Shown one piece after another: positions 1 to 7,887 of a DNA stretch of 20,203 nt. Source of the stretch: Actinomycetes bacterium (GTDB lineage: Bacteria; Actinomycetota; Actinomycetes; Streptosporangiales; Streptosporangiaceae). The position numbers and the translations under genes are program-made. The stretch spans positions 1-20,203 of the forward strand of contig JAOPYP010000631.1 in assembly GCA_025964635.1 (NCBI GenBank). Reading direction: 5' to 3'. Under the pieces are notes generated by a model. The model searched no databases. It was given only the letters and a program-made list of their open reading frames with translations, and was not told the origin of the DNA. Within the stretch, counting starts at the first letter, position 1. Every line of letters starts with the position of its first letter.

Positions 1-1
1 G

Positions 2-1405
2 GCCCGGGACGAGGCGCCGGTCACGGTCGCGCCGGACGCGGTCACCGCGGCCCGCGCCGCGTGGCAGACCGCCCGGGACGTGACCGCCCGGCGGCCGGTA
101 TACGGCCGGACCACCGGGGTCGGCGCGAACCGCAACGTCGGGCTGGCCGACGATGACCTGGCCGAGCACGGGTTGCGGCTGCTGCGCAGCCACGCGGCCG
201 GGTCGGGCCCGCTGCAGTCGGCCAATCTGGGCCGGGCCATGCTGGTGACCCGGCTGAACCAGATCGGCGCGGGCGGCTCCGGGGTGGACCCGGCCGTGCT
301 GGAGGTCCTCGCGGACGCCCTCAACCGCGGCTTCGCCCCGCCGGTGCCGCAGTACGGGGCGATCGGCACCGGGGACCTGACCGCGCTGGCCTCCCTCGGG
401 CTGTGCCTGATCGGCGAGCGGGCCTGGCGGACCGGCACCGGGCCGCCGCCGCGGTTCCCGCTCCGGCCGGCCGAGGCGCTCGGCTTCATGAGCAGCAACG
501 CGGCCACCCTCGGCGAGGCCGCGCTGGCCTGCCACGACCTGAGCGTCCTGGTCCGCTCCGCGGTGGTGATCGCGGCCCTGTCGCTGCTCGCGGTGCACGG
601 TTCGCTGGAGCCGTACGCCCCCGCGGTGCACCATGACCGGCCCGGCGGCCAGCAGCGCGTGGCCAGCCGGATGCGGGCGCTGCTGGAGGGCGCCCCCCAA
701 CCGCCCGCCCGGATCCAGGACTCTTACGGCTACCGGGCGTTTCCCCAGGTGCACGGCCCGGCGTCGGACTCGCTCGGGTACGCAGCGCGGGTCGTGACCG
801 CCGAGCTCAACGCGGCCAGCGAGAACCCGCTGGTCGACCCGGCCAGTCACGCGGTGTGGCACAACGGCAACTTCCACGCCGCCTACGCCGGCCTGGCCCT
901 CGACTCGGCCCGCGCGGCCCTGTTCCAGACCGCGGCGCTGTCCGCGGCCCGGCTGGGCACGCTGGTCGAGCCGTCGTTCACCGGCCTGCACGCGTTCGCC
1001 GCCGAGGTCCCGGCCAGCTCGGGCATCATGATCCTGGAGTACGTCGCGCAGTCCGCGGTGGCGGACCTGCGCCGCTTGGCCAGCCCGGCCGCGCTGGGCA
1101 GCGCGGTGCTGTCCCGGGGCGTGGAAGAGCACGCCGGCTTCTCCACCCAGTCGGCCCGGGCCAGCACCGACGCGGTGGCCGCCTACCGGGCCGTGCTGGC
1201 CTGCGAGCTGGCCGCCGCGGTCCGGGTGCTCCGGATGCAGGACCGCGCCCCGGCCGCCGGCGGGCCGCTGCGGGCCGCGTTCGACGCCGCGGACGCGGTG
1301 CTCGACCCGCGCACGGCCGACCGCCCGCTCGACGCCGACCTGACCGCGGCCGAAGGGCTTCTGGGCGGGTATGCCGCTTTTGGCCCGGCCGAGGGAGATG
1401 TCTAG
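2..1405 (+). CDS. Aromatic amino acid lyase (HAL/PAL superfamily), 5' truncated, non-canonical MIO triad
   Basis: This is a partial gene: the reading frame is open to the left edge, and the residues before the GTG at 80 (ending in ARAAWQTARDVTARRPVYG) read as the usual family N-terminus, so the true start lies outside the window. Family landmarks are clear. They are YGRTTGVG (catalytic-loop Tyr), RSHAAGSG (substrate-site His), QDSYGYRAFPQVHG, ENPLVD, HNGNFHAAY and the EEHAGFS segment. Normal members build the electrophile MIO from Ala-Ser-Gly in a GASGDL context. Here bases 365-373 encode Gly-Thr-Gly in IGTGDL. The NG pair that normally follows the EGLAL motif is also altered (EALGFMSSN). The reaction is probably elimination of an amine from a histidine- or aromatic-type amino acid or its betaine, in the cytoplasm. 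MIO-free chemistry is known for ergothionase in this superfamily. The gene leads an operon with a molybdenum hydroxylase. The family call is firm; the substrate is unknown. Confidence 0.9.
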   Translation, partial: ARDEAPVTVAPDAVTAARAAWQTARDVTARRPVYGRTTGVGANRNVGLADDDLAEHGLRLLRSHAAGSGPLQSANLGRAMLVTRLNQIGAGGSGVDPAVLEVLADALNRGFAPPVPQYGAIGTGDLTALASLGLCLIGERAWRTGTGPPPRFPLRPAEALGFMSSNAATLGEAALACHDLSVLVRSAVVIAALSLLAVHGSLEPYAPAVHHDRPGGQQRVASRMRALLEGAPQPPARIQDSYGYRAFPQVHGPASDSLGYAARVVTAELNAASENPLVDPASHAVWHNGNFHAAYAGLALDSARAALFQTAALSAARLGTLVEPSFTGLHAFAAEVPASSGIMILEYVAQSAVADLRRLASPAALGSAVLSRGVEEHAGFSTQSARASTDAVAAYRAVLACELAAAVRVLRMQDRAPAAGGPLRAAFDAADAVLDPRTADRPLDADLTAAEGLLGGYAAFGPAEGDV

Positions 1406-1441
1406 GGTTATGCCAAACACACGAAGAGGAGACCGGCCCCT

Positions 1442-3727
1442 GTGAGCATCCTTGGCACCCGGGTGGTGCGCACTGAGGACCCGCGGTTGCTTACCGGGGG
1501 CGGCGTCTACACCGATGATCTGCGGCTCCCGGAGCTGGACGGGGCGGCCCGGGTCACGTTCGTGCACAGCCCCATCGCGCACGCGCGGATCACCGGCATC
1601 GACACCGAGGCGGCCCTGGCCTCCCCCGGCGTGGTGGCCGTGCTGACGGCGGCCGACATGGACGACATCCCGGACGGCGACGGGCGGCCGACCACTGAGC
1701 CGTTGCTGGCCACCGACCGGGTCCGCTACGTCGGCGAGGCCGTGGCGATCGTGGTGACCGAGCAGGGCTACCAGGGCGAGGACGCGGCCGAGCTGGTCAG
1801 CGTGGACTACGAGCCGCTGCCCGCGGTGGTGGACTTCGACGACGCGCTGGCCGGCGGCACGTTGCTGTTCGAGGGGACCGACTCCAACGTGGTCCGCACC
1901 GGGGGCGAGCCGGCGCCGCCGGGCGCGTTCGACGGCTGCGAGGTCGTGGTGCAGCGCACGTTCCCCAACCAGCGGCTCGCGCCGCTGCCGCTCGAGGGCC
2001 GCGCGGCCGCGGCCCGCTGGGCGGACGGGCGGCTGACGCTGTGGGCCAGCACCCAGAACGCGCAGCTGGCCCGGGACGCGCTGGCCGCGGCGGTCGGGCT
2101 GGACGCCGCGGCGGTCCGGGTCGTCGCGCCCGACGTGGGCGGCGGCTTCGGCGCCAAGATCGCCGTCGACCGGGACACGATCATCGTCGCCTGGGCGGCG
2201 AAGCACCTGGGCCGCCCGGTGCGCTGGGTGGAGACCCGGAACGAGAACCTGCTCGGCATGGTGCACGGCCGGGCTCAGCGGCACACGATCACGATCGGCG
2301 GGAGCCGGGACGGCCGGATCCTCGCCTACCAGCTGGACATCGTGCAGGACTCGGGGGCCTACCCGCGGGGGGCCACGTTCCTGCCCGGGCTCACCCAGCT
2401 GATGGCCAGCGGCGTGTACGACCTGGCGTACTGCGGGGCCGCGTTCCGCTCGGTGCTCACCAACACCATGCCGATCGGCGCCTACCGGGGCGCGGGGCGG
2501 CCGGAGGCCACGGCCGCGATCGAGCGGGCCGTGGACCTGTTCGCCGCGGAGATCGGGATGGACCCGGCCGAGGTCCGGCGGCGGAACGTGGTGGCGCCCG
2601 AGGCGTTCCCGTACACCACCGCGAGCGGCGCCGTGTACGACACCGGCGATTATGCGGCCGCGCTGGACGCGGTGCTGGACGGGGCGGGGTACAAGGAGCT
2701 GCGCGCGGAGCAGGCCCGCCGGCGGGACGAGGGCGGCCCGGTCCAGCTCGGCATCGGCCTGGCCACGTACGTGGAGATCACCGCCGGGGATGGCGCGGGC
2801 GAGACGTCCCGGGTGGTGGTGGACGCCACCGGGGCGGCCACCGTGTACACCGGCAGTTCCCCGCACGGGCAGGGGCATGAGACCGCGTTCGCGATGCTGG
2901 TCACCGACCAGCTCGGTATCCCGATGGACCGGATCACCGTGATCCACGGGGATACCGACCAGGTGCCCACGGGAATCGGGACGTTCGGCTCGCGGTCGCT
3001 CCAGCTGGGCGGGACCGCGGTCCATCAGGCCGCGCTCCAGGTGAAGGACCAGGCCCGGGACGTGGCCGCGGGCATGATCGAGGCCAGCGCGGATGACCTG
3101 GAACTGGACACCGCCAGCGGGACCTGGCAGGTCCGCGGCGACCCCGACACCGCGTTGACCTGGGCGGCCGTGGCGGCACAGGCCGGGCCGGCCGGGCTGG
3201 CCGCCGCGGTCGAGTTCCGGGCGGACAGTCCCACGTTCCCCTTCGGGGCGCACGTGGCCGTGGCCGAGGTGGACACCCAGACCGGGAAGGCGACCCTGAT
3301 CCGCCACGTCACCGTGGACGACGCCGGGAAGGTGCTGAACCCGGTGCTGGCCGAGGGCCAGCGGCACGGCGGGATCGCCCAGGGCGCGGCGCAGGCGCTG
3401 CTGGAAGAGATGTGCTACGACCCCGAGGGCAACCCGCTGACCAGCACGCTGGCCGACTACGCGGCGATCACGGCCACCGAGCTGCCCAGTTTCGAGCTGC
3501 TCGCGATGGAGACCCCCACCACCCTGAACGCGCTCGGGGTCAAGGGCATCGGGGAGGCCGGCACGATCGGCGCCACCCCGGCCGTGCACAACGCGGTCAT
3601 CGACGCGGTCGCGCACCTCGGGGTGCGGCACATCGACATGCCCGCCACGCCGCAGCGGGTCTGGGCAGCGATCAACGAGGCGAAAGGCAGCCAGATGGGG
3701 CCAGCCCACATGAGGACGGCACAGTGA
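1442..3727 (+). CDS. Xanthine dehydrogenase family, molybdopterin-binding large subunit (CoxL-like, form II)
   Basis: This 761-residue protein is the catalytic molybdenum-cofactor subunit of a three-subunit hydroxylase, which inserts water-derived oxygen into a heteroaromatic ring or aldehyde. It begins with the typical SILGTRVVRTEDPRLLTG. The GGGFGAK Moco-contact motif follows, and GAYRGAGRPE sits at residues 346-355. Near the C-terminus GIGEAGT contains the probable active-site base Glu705. The AYRGAGR form marks the form II group. True aerobic CO dehydrogenases carry AYRCSFR with the copper-binding Cys, which is absent here, so CO oxidation is unlikely. The length is normal for the family. 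The GTG start has GAGGAGA at 1426-1432, nine bases upstream. It lies 36 bases after the lyase stop, and its stop overlaps the small-subunit start (GTGA), so the subunits are translationally coupled. The substrate probably relates to the product of the upstream lyase, which is an inference from context. Confidence 0.95.
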   Translation: MSILGTRVVRTEDPRLLTGGGVYTDDLRLPELDGAARVTFVHSPIAHARITGIDTEAALASPGVVAVLTAADMDDIPDGDGRPTTEPLLATDRVRYVGEAVAIVVTEQGYQGEDAAELVSVDYEPLPAVVDFDDALAGGTLLFEGTDSNVVRTGGEPAPPGAFDGCEVVVQRTFPNQRLAPLPLEGRAAAARWADGRLTLWASTQNAQLARDALAAAVGLDAAAVRVVAPDVGGGFGAKIAVDRDTIIVAWAAKHLGRPVRWVETRNENLLGMVHGRAQRHTITIGGSRDGRILAYQLDIVQDSGAYPRGATFLPGLTQLMASGVYDLAYCGAAFRSVLTNTMPIGAYRGAGRPEATAAIERAVDLFAAEIGMDPAEVRRRNVVAPEAFPYTTASGAVYDTGDYAAALDAVLDGAGYKELRAEQARRRDEGGPVQLGIGLATYVEITAGDGAGETSRVVVDATGAATVYTGSSPHGQGHETAFAMLVTDQLGIPMDRITVIHGDTDQVPTGIGTFGSRSLQLGGTAVHQAALQVKDQARDVAAGMIEASADDLELDTASGTWQVRGDPDTALTWAAVAAQAGPAGLAAAVEFRADSPTFPFGAHVAVAEVDTQTGKATLIRHVTVDDAGKVLNPVLAEGQRHGGIAQGAAQALLEEMCYDPEGNPLTSTLADYAAITATELPSFELLAMETPTTLNALGVKGIGEAGTIGATPAVHNAVIDAVAHLGVRHIDMPATPQRVWAAINEAKGSQMGPAHMRTAQ

Positions 3728-4191
3728 AGGTCACAGTGATGGTCAACGGCGCCCCGGTGGCGGCCGACGTGGAGGACCGGATGCTGCTCGTGCACTTCCT
3801 GCGCGAGACAGCCGGCCTGACCGCCACCAACGTCGGCTGCGACACCACCTCCTGCGGCGCGTGCACCGTGCTGCTGGACGGCGAGTCGGTGAAGTCGTGC
3901 ACGATCCTCGCGGCGCAGGCGGACGGCCGCCAGGTGACCACCGTGGAAGGGCTGGCCGGCCCGGGCGGTGAGCTGCACCCCATGCAGCGCGCGTTCCGCG
4001 CCGAGCACGGGCTGCAGTGCGGGTTCTGCACGCCGGGCATGGTGATGGCGTCGGTCTCACTGCTGCGGGAGAACCCCCACCCCACCGAGGCCGAGGTCCG
4101 GTCGGGGCTGGAGGGCAACCTCTGCCGGTGCACTGGCTACCACAACATTGTCCGGGCGGTCCTGGCGGCGGCTGAGGAGCCAGCCTCATGA
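3724..4191 (+). CDS. (2Fe-2S)-binding small subunit of molybdenum hydroxylase (CoxS-like)
   Basis: This 155-residue protein carries the two [2Fe-2S] clusters that pass electrons from the molybdenum site to FAD. The N-terminal plant-ferredoxin-like cluster uses Cys39, Cys44, Cys47 and Cys59 (GCDTTSCGACTV, then SVKSC). The C-terminal helical domain uses Cys99, Cys102, Cys134 and Cys136 (QCGFCTPGM and NLCRCTGYHNI). All eight ligands are present and the length is standard. The GTG start at 3724 overlaps the large-subunit stop as GTGA; an ATG at 3739 would also fit the domain but loses the coupling. Its own stop overlaps the medium-subunit ATG (ATGA). The order large-small-medium differs from the M-S-L order of the classical cox operon but is common in form II operons. 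Confidence 0.96.
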   Translation: MKVTVMVNGAPVAADVEDRMLLVHFLRETAGLTATNVGCDTTSCGACTVLLDGESVKSCTILAAQADGRQVTTVEGLAGPGGELHPMQRAFRAEHGLQCGFCTPGMVMASVSLLRENPHPTEAEVRSGLEGNLCRCTGYHNIVRAVLAAAEEPAS

Positions 4192-5009
4192 TTCCTGCGC
4201 CGTTCAGCTACCGCCGGGCGGGTTCCGTGGCCGAAGCCCTGGATTTGTGCACCGAGTACGGCGAGGACGCCAAGTTCCTGGCCGGCGGTCACTCGCTGCT
4301 GCCGCTCATGAAGCTGCGGCTGGCCATGCCGGAGGTCCTCATCGACCTCGGGCCGGTGCGGGAGCTCAGCTACGTGCGCGAAGAGGACGGGCACATCGCG
4401 ATCGGGGCGCTCACCCGCCACCACGACCTGGAGCACTCCGAGATGCTGGCCCGGGTCCTGCCCCTGCTCGCGCACGCCGCGGGCCAGGTGGGCGACCCGC
4501 AGGTCCGCCACCGCGGCACGATCGGCGGGTCGCTGGCGCACAGCGACCCCGCCTCCGACCTGCCCGCCACCGTCCTGGCGCTGGACGCCACGCTGGTGGC
4601 CCGCGGGCCGGCCGGATCCCGGGAGATCGCGGCCGCGGACTTCTTCCAGGGCCTGTTCGAGACCGAGCTGGAGCCCGACGAACTGCTTACCGAGATCCGT
4701 GTCCCGGTGCCCGCGGCGGGCGCGGCCGGCTGGTCGTTCCAGAAATTCACCAAGCGGGCCATCGACTGGGCCATCGTCGGGGTCGCGGTGCAGGGCTCCG
4801 CCGTGGCGCTGGTGAACATGGCGGGCACGCCGGTGCGGGCCGCGGGGGTGGAGGCGGCGCTGGCCGGCGGGGCCACGCCCGCGGAGGCCGCCGCGCACGC
4901 CGCCGAGGGCACCAGCCCGGCCGATGACATCAACGCCAGCCCGGCTTATCGTGAGCATCTCGCCCGGGTCCTCGTGGAGCGGGCGCTGCTGGAGGCGCAG
5001 TCCGTTTAA
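4188..5009 (+). CDS. FAD-binding medium subunit of molybdenum hydroxylase (CoxM-like)
   Basis: This 273-residue flavoprotein completes the hydroxylase by taking electrons from the iron-sulphur subunit and passing them to the final acceptor. The two FAD-contact motifs of the family are visible: AGGHSLLP at residues 32-39 and TIGGSLAHSDPASD starting at residue 111. The C-terminal part matches the CO dehydrogenase flavoprotein C-terminal domain in length and composition. Its ATG lies inside the small-subunit stop (ATGA overlap), so the three subunits should be made in fixed ratio. The natural acceptor cannot be told from the sequence. Confidence 0.95.
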   Translation: MIPAPFSYRRAGSVAEALDLCTEYGEDAKFLAGGHSLLPLMKLRLAMPEVLIDLGPVRELSYVREEDGHIAIGALTRHHDLEHSEMLARVLPLLAHAAGQVGDPQVRHRGTIGGSLAHSDPASDLPATVLALDATLVARGPAGSREIAAADFFQGLFETELEPDELLTEIRVPVPAAGAAGWSFQKFTKRAIDWAIVGVAVQGSAVALVNMAGTPVRAAGVEAALAGGATPAEAAAHAAEGTSPADDINASPAYREHLARVLVERALLEAQSV

Positions 5010-5043
5010 GGGGCCGTCCCCGCACCGGATTCGAAGGAGAATC

Positions 5044-6162
5044 ATGAGCGCTCGCACCACGCCGCCGTTCCGCGCCGACCACGTGGGCAGCCTGCTCCGG
5101 CCGGCCGGGCTGCGGGCGGCCCGGGAGGATTTCGCGGCCGGGCGGATCCCGGCGGACCAGTTGCGGGCCACCGAGGACGCCGCGATCGCCGACGTGGTCA
5201 GGATGCAGGAGAACGTCGGCCTGCAGTCGGCCACGGACGGCGAGTTCCGCCGCGCCTCGTGGCACATGGACTTCATCTACCAGCTGGGCGGCATCGGCCA
5301 GGCGCCAGGCAACCTGTCGGTCATGTTCCACAACCCGTCCGGGGACATCGAGTACACCCCGGCCGCGCTCACCGTGAACCGCAAGGTCGGGCTGGACCAC
5401 ACCATCTTCGGCCCGGACTTCGAGTACCTGAAGTCGGTCGTGACCACCGCCGTGCCCAAGCAGACCATCCCGTCGCCCAACATGGTCCACTACCGGGGCG
5501 GCCCGGCCATGATCGACCCGGCCGTGTACCCGGACGTGGAAGAGTTCTGGACCGACCTGGCCCGGGCCTACGCCGACGAGGTGGCCCGCCTGGCCGCGCT
5601 GGGCTGCACCTACCTGCAGTTCGACGACACCAGCCTGGCCTACCTGAACGACCCCGCGCAGCGGGCCGAGATCGCCGCCCGCGGCGACGACGCCGAGCAC
5701 CTGCACCTGCGCTACATCAAGCAGGTCAACGCGGCCCTGGCCGGCCGGCCCGAGGGTCTCGCGGTGACCACCCACCTGTGCCGGGGCAACTTCCAGTCCT
5801 CCTGGGCCGCGTCGGGCAGCTACGACTTCGTGGCCGAGGCGCTGTTCGGCGGCCTGGACGTGGACGGGTTCTTCCTGGAGTTCGACGATGAGCGGTCCGG
5901 CGGGTTCGAGCCGCTGCGGTTCGTGCCGCCCGGGAAGATGGTGGTGCTGGGCCTGGTCACGACGAAAGTCGGCGCGCTGGAGAACCCCGACGACCTCAAG
6001 CGGCGGATCGACGAGGCGGCCCGGTTCGTGCCGCTGGACCAGCTGTGCCTCTCGGGGCAGTGCGGATTCTCGTCCACCGTGGAGGGAAACGCGCTGACCT
6101 ACGGCGAGGAAGTGGCCAAGCTCGAACTCATCGTCAAGGTCGCCCAGGACGTCTGGGGCTGA
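5044..6162 (+). CDS. Cobalamin-independent methionine synthase II-like zinc protein (YxjG/MetE C-terminal type)
   Basis: This 372-residue protein is the catalytic barrel of the MetE family without the N-terminal half of true MetE, as in the YxjG/YxjH group. It opens with FRADHVGSLLRP. Probable zinc ligands are His244 and Cys246 (THLCRGNF) and Cys340 (GQCGFSS), with an acidic ligand such as Glu265 between them. In this family zinc activates a thiolate for alkyl or methyl transfer; epoxyalkane:coenzyme M transferase is a relative with different chemistry. The ATG start is set by AAGGAGA at 5034-5040. It follows the flavoprotein stop by 34 bases in the same direction, so it probably belongs to the same operon. 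The general methionine-cycle role is possible, but the operon suggests that it processes a thiol or methyl group released in the catabolic route. That last point is inference. Confidence 0.9.
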   Translation: MSARTTPPFRADHVGSLLRPAGLRAAREDFAAGRIPADQLRATEDAAIADVVRMQENVGLQSATDGEFRRASWHMDFIYQLGGIGQAPGNLSVMFHNPSGDIEYTPAALTVNRKVGLDHTIFGPDFEYLKSVVTTAVPKQTIPSPNMVHYRGGPAMIDPAVYPDVEEFWTDLARAYADEVARLAALGCTYLQFDDTSLAYLNDPAQRAEIAARGDDAEHLHLRYIKQVNAALAGRPEGLAVTTHLCRGNFQSSWAASGSYDFVAEALFGGLDVDGFFLEFDDERSGGFEPLRFVPPGKMVVLGLVTTKVGALENPDDLKRRIDEAARFVPLDQLCLSGQCGFSSTVEGNALTYGEEVAKLELIVKVAQDVWG

Positions 6163-6168
6163 GCCCCT

Positions 6169-6189
6169 CTGGGCGTGCAGTGTGCCCAG
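6169..6189 (+). terminator. Possible terminator hairpin of the lyase/hydroxylase operon
   Basis: CTGGGC (6169-6174) and GCCCAG (6184-6189) form a six-base-pair stem with a nine-base loop, seven bases after the stop of the last operon gene. There is no T-run behind it, which is common in GC-rich actinobacteria. The short stem makes this tentative. Confidence 0.35.
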
Positions 6190-6351
6190 TCAAGGTCACG
6201 ATTAGACATCGTCCCGCGCGGGTGGCTGTGCCGTACCCACCGTCACGCTAATTTACCGTCGTCACCAAGCGGCCGGTTGCCCTTGCGACATCCGTCATAA
6301 CCTGACAAATTCCCCCCGCGCCATTTGGGGCCTGAACGCCGTGAGGTAACC

Positions 6352-6555
6352 GTGGTCGAGTCGGAGGAGCCCAAGCACTCAGCTGGCACCTGGCGGAAGA
6401 GTTCTTACTCCAACTACAACGGCTCGTGCGTAGAGGTGGCCGACCTCGGTCCCGGGCGGATCGGTGTGCGGGACTCAAAGGTCGGCCCCGGCAGCCCGGT
6501 TCTGGTCTTTGGCCAGGCTGACTGGACGGCGTTCCTGGGGACGCTCAAGCACTAG
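6352..6555 (+). CDS. DUF397 domain protein
   Basis: This 67-residue protein consists almost entirely of a DUF397 domain: TWRKSSYSNYNGSCVEVA, then VRDSKVGPGSPVL and a closing W-x-AFL. Such proteins are small partners of XRE/DUF5753 regulators in sporulating actinomycetes (the Scr1/Scr2 or WhiJ/BldB-associated type) and are thought to modulate the regulator. The GTG at 6352 is preferred because GTGAGG lies about six bases upstream; a TTG at 6325 would add nine residues without a better ribosome site. Usually DUF397 genes follow the regulator gene on the same strand. Here the regulator is on the opposite strand and the two genes converge, with stops 45 bases apart. Local GC content is lower than in the flanking operons. 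Confidence 0.9.
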   Translation: MVESEEPKHSAGTWRKSSYSNYNGSCVEVADLGPGRIGVRDSKVGPGSPVLVFGQADWTAFLGTLKH

Positions 6556-6600
6556 CGCGCCCACCTGGACCCGGCTCTGACGGGCCGCTCCCTTGATCAT

Positions 6601-7479
6601 CTAAGGCCAGCGTTCCCGGGCCGCGACGCTTACCATCCGCCGTGACTGATCGTGGCCGGCGGACCCGGCAGTGAGTGAATCGAAGGTCTCGCGGTACCTG
6701 AAGGTCTGGTCCTCGTCGTCGAGGTAGTAAGCACCGGTGAGATGTTCGACCTCGACCATATTGCCGAGCGGGACATCATGCACGGGGTCGAAGTGCAAAT
6801 AGGAAAATGCTCCCGTTACTATCGGGTGTGCGCCGTCCAGGGGAAGAACCCGCAGATTAACATTGGGTAGCGCCGAGGCTTCTTCTATGCGGAGCAACTG
6901 CTCGTGCATGACCGTGTTATTGCCAAATCGCCGGTACAAGACGGATTCGTCGATGACGACCGAAAGCGTGAGCGGCGGATCGCGGGTGAGAAGCTGATTC
7001 TGGCGGAGTTGCCTTATTCCGACCCGGCGTTCCGCGTCTCCCGGGGGCAGCTTGAACATCGCCCGGTAGCCGGCCAGCAGCGCCCGGGCGTACGAATCAG
7101 TCTGGAGAAGGCCGGGCACGATCATCGGGTCCCAGATCCATACGGCGCTGGCCTCGGCTTCCGCGTACAGGTACGTGGCATAGTCCGCGGGGAAACCTGC
7201 GGTTACCGAGTCGAGCCAACTGGACGTAGCTGACTCGCGCAGCAGGGCCTGGAGTTCTTCGCGGTGAGCCGGGGTGACACGGTAAAGATCAAAAAGCTTC
7301 TTCAGGTCGGCCGGCTTGACGCCAATGCGGTGTGTCTCGATCCGGCTGATTTTGGAACCGGACCATCCAAGCCGCTCGGCGGCCTGATCTCCGGTGAGGT
7401 CGACGCGCTCGCGCAGGCGGCGTAGCTCGGCGGCGAGCCTGCGACGCCTGATCGTCTGACTGGCGCGGTCAGCTGGCAT
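6601..7479 (-). CDS. XRE-family transcriptional regulator with DUF5753 domain
   Basis: This 292-residue DNA-binding protein has an N-terminal helix-turn-helix at about residues 9-65 (LTGDQAAERLGWSGSKISRIE region). The DUF5753 ligand/partner domain follows from about residue 90, with the hallmark AEASAVWIWDPMIVPGLLQT segment. Proteins of this type regulate development and antibiotic production in Streptomyces relatives together with DUF397 partners. The frame is open for 49 further codons upstream, but the ATG at 7479 has a strong GGAGGAG seven bases before it on the minus strand and starts exactly at the domain. The upstream extension has no domain character and was left out. The gene converges on the DUF397 gene, its likely partner. 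Base composition is lower in GC than in neighbouring operons, which would fit separate acquisition. Confidence 0.93.
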   Translation of the reverse strand: MPADRASQTIRRRRLAAELRRLRERVDLTGDQAAERLGWSGSKISRIETHRIGVKPADLKKLFDLYRVTPAHREELQALLRESATSSWLDSVTAGFPADYATYLYAEAEASAVWIWDPMIVPGLLQTDSYARALLAGYRAMFKLPPGDAERRVGIRQLRQNQLLTRDPPLTLSVVIDESVLYRRFGNNTVMHEQLLRIEEASALPNVNLRVLPLDGAHPIVTGAFSYLHFDPVHDVPLGNMVEVEHLTGAYYLDDEDQTFRYRETFDSLTAGSAGHDQSRRMVSVAARERWP

Positions 7480-7579
7480 CGATCCGCTCCTCCGGCGTGG
7501 GGGTGGGCCGGTGGCGTGTGACTGAGTTACAGCGTAGTGCCTGGTGGGGCCATACGTGAAGTTTGCATGGCTAATTGCT

Positions 7580-7592
7580 GTGCAATCTGCAC
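7580..7592. promoter_or_regulatory. Palindrome upstream of the XRE gene, possible operator
   Basis: GTGCA (7580-7584) and TGCAC (7588-7592) form a perfect inverted repeat around a three-base centre, in an AT-richer stretch about 100 bases upstream of the regulator start. On the minus strand, TTCACG and TACGCT about 18 bases apart lie between it and the gene and could be a promoter. Autoregulation would be usual for this regulator class. The sequence alone does not prove binding. Confidence 0.25.
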
Positions 7593-7640
7593 TGCATCTT
7601 GCTCTCTGATGCACGGTGCCGTTCAATTAAATGGAGAGGC

Positions 7641-7674
7641 CCACTGGCGCTGAGCGCAGGAGGTGCCGCAGTGG
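7641..7674. repeat. Nested inverted repeat
   Basis: CCACTG (7641-7646) pairs with CAGTGG (7669-7674), and GCGC-TGA-GCGC (7647-7657) forms a second stem inside the arms. The short stems make this the weakest of the hairpins in the gene-free region. Confidence 0.3.
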
Positions 7675-7843
7675 TGAGAGGGCGGAGTACCCGGGGGGTT
7701 CTCCCGCCTTGTGCCTTCGGCCTCTTCCCCGCAGCCGGCTTCGCCTCCCGCGCGGTACGCGCGCCGGGGGCAGAACTCGCGGCCGGGATCACACGGCGCG
7801 ATCCGGGACGCCCGCGCGGGCCGCCGTAATAGCCGATGAGATC

Positions 7844-7871
7844 ACCAAGCCTCGACGGGGACAGGCTTGGT
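7844..7871. repeat. Inverted repeat, 9-bp stem
   Basis: ACCAAGCCT (7844-7852) and AGGCTTGGT (7863-7871) are perfect reverse complements around a ten-base loop. No open gene ends immediately before it on the plus strand, so a role as an ordinary gene terminator is not obvious. It is the first of two strong hairpins only 16 bases apart. Confidence 0.6.
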
Positions 7872-7887
7872 CCCCTGACATGACACC

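Noticed and set aside
2477..2500. Aerobic CO dehydrogenase assignment for the Mo hydroxylase
   Set aside because: The large subunit has AYRGAGR, not the AYRCSFR loop with the copper-binding Cys of form I CO dehydrogenase.
5006..5020. GGGG-CCGT-CCCC hairpin after the flavoprotein subunit as a terminator
   Set aside because: It has only a 4-bp stem, and the next gene with its ribosome site follows immediately in the same direction, so termination here is unlikely.
4137..5276. Long open frame on the minus strand across the flavoprotein subunit and MetE-like gene
   Set aside because: It is antisense to two confident genes, its product is Arg/Gly/Pro-rich with no domain, and it is open only because of the high GC content.
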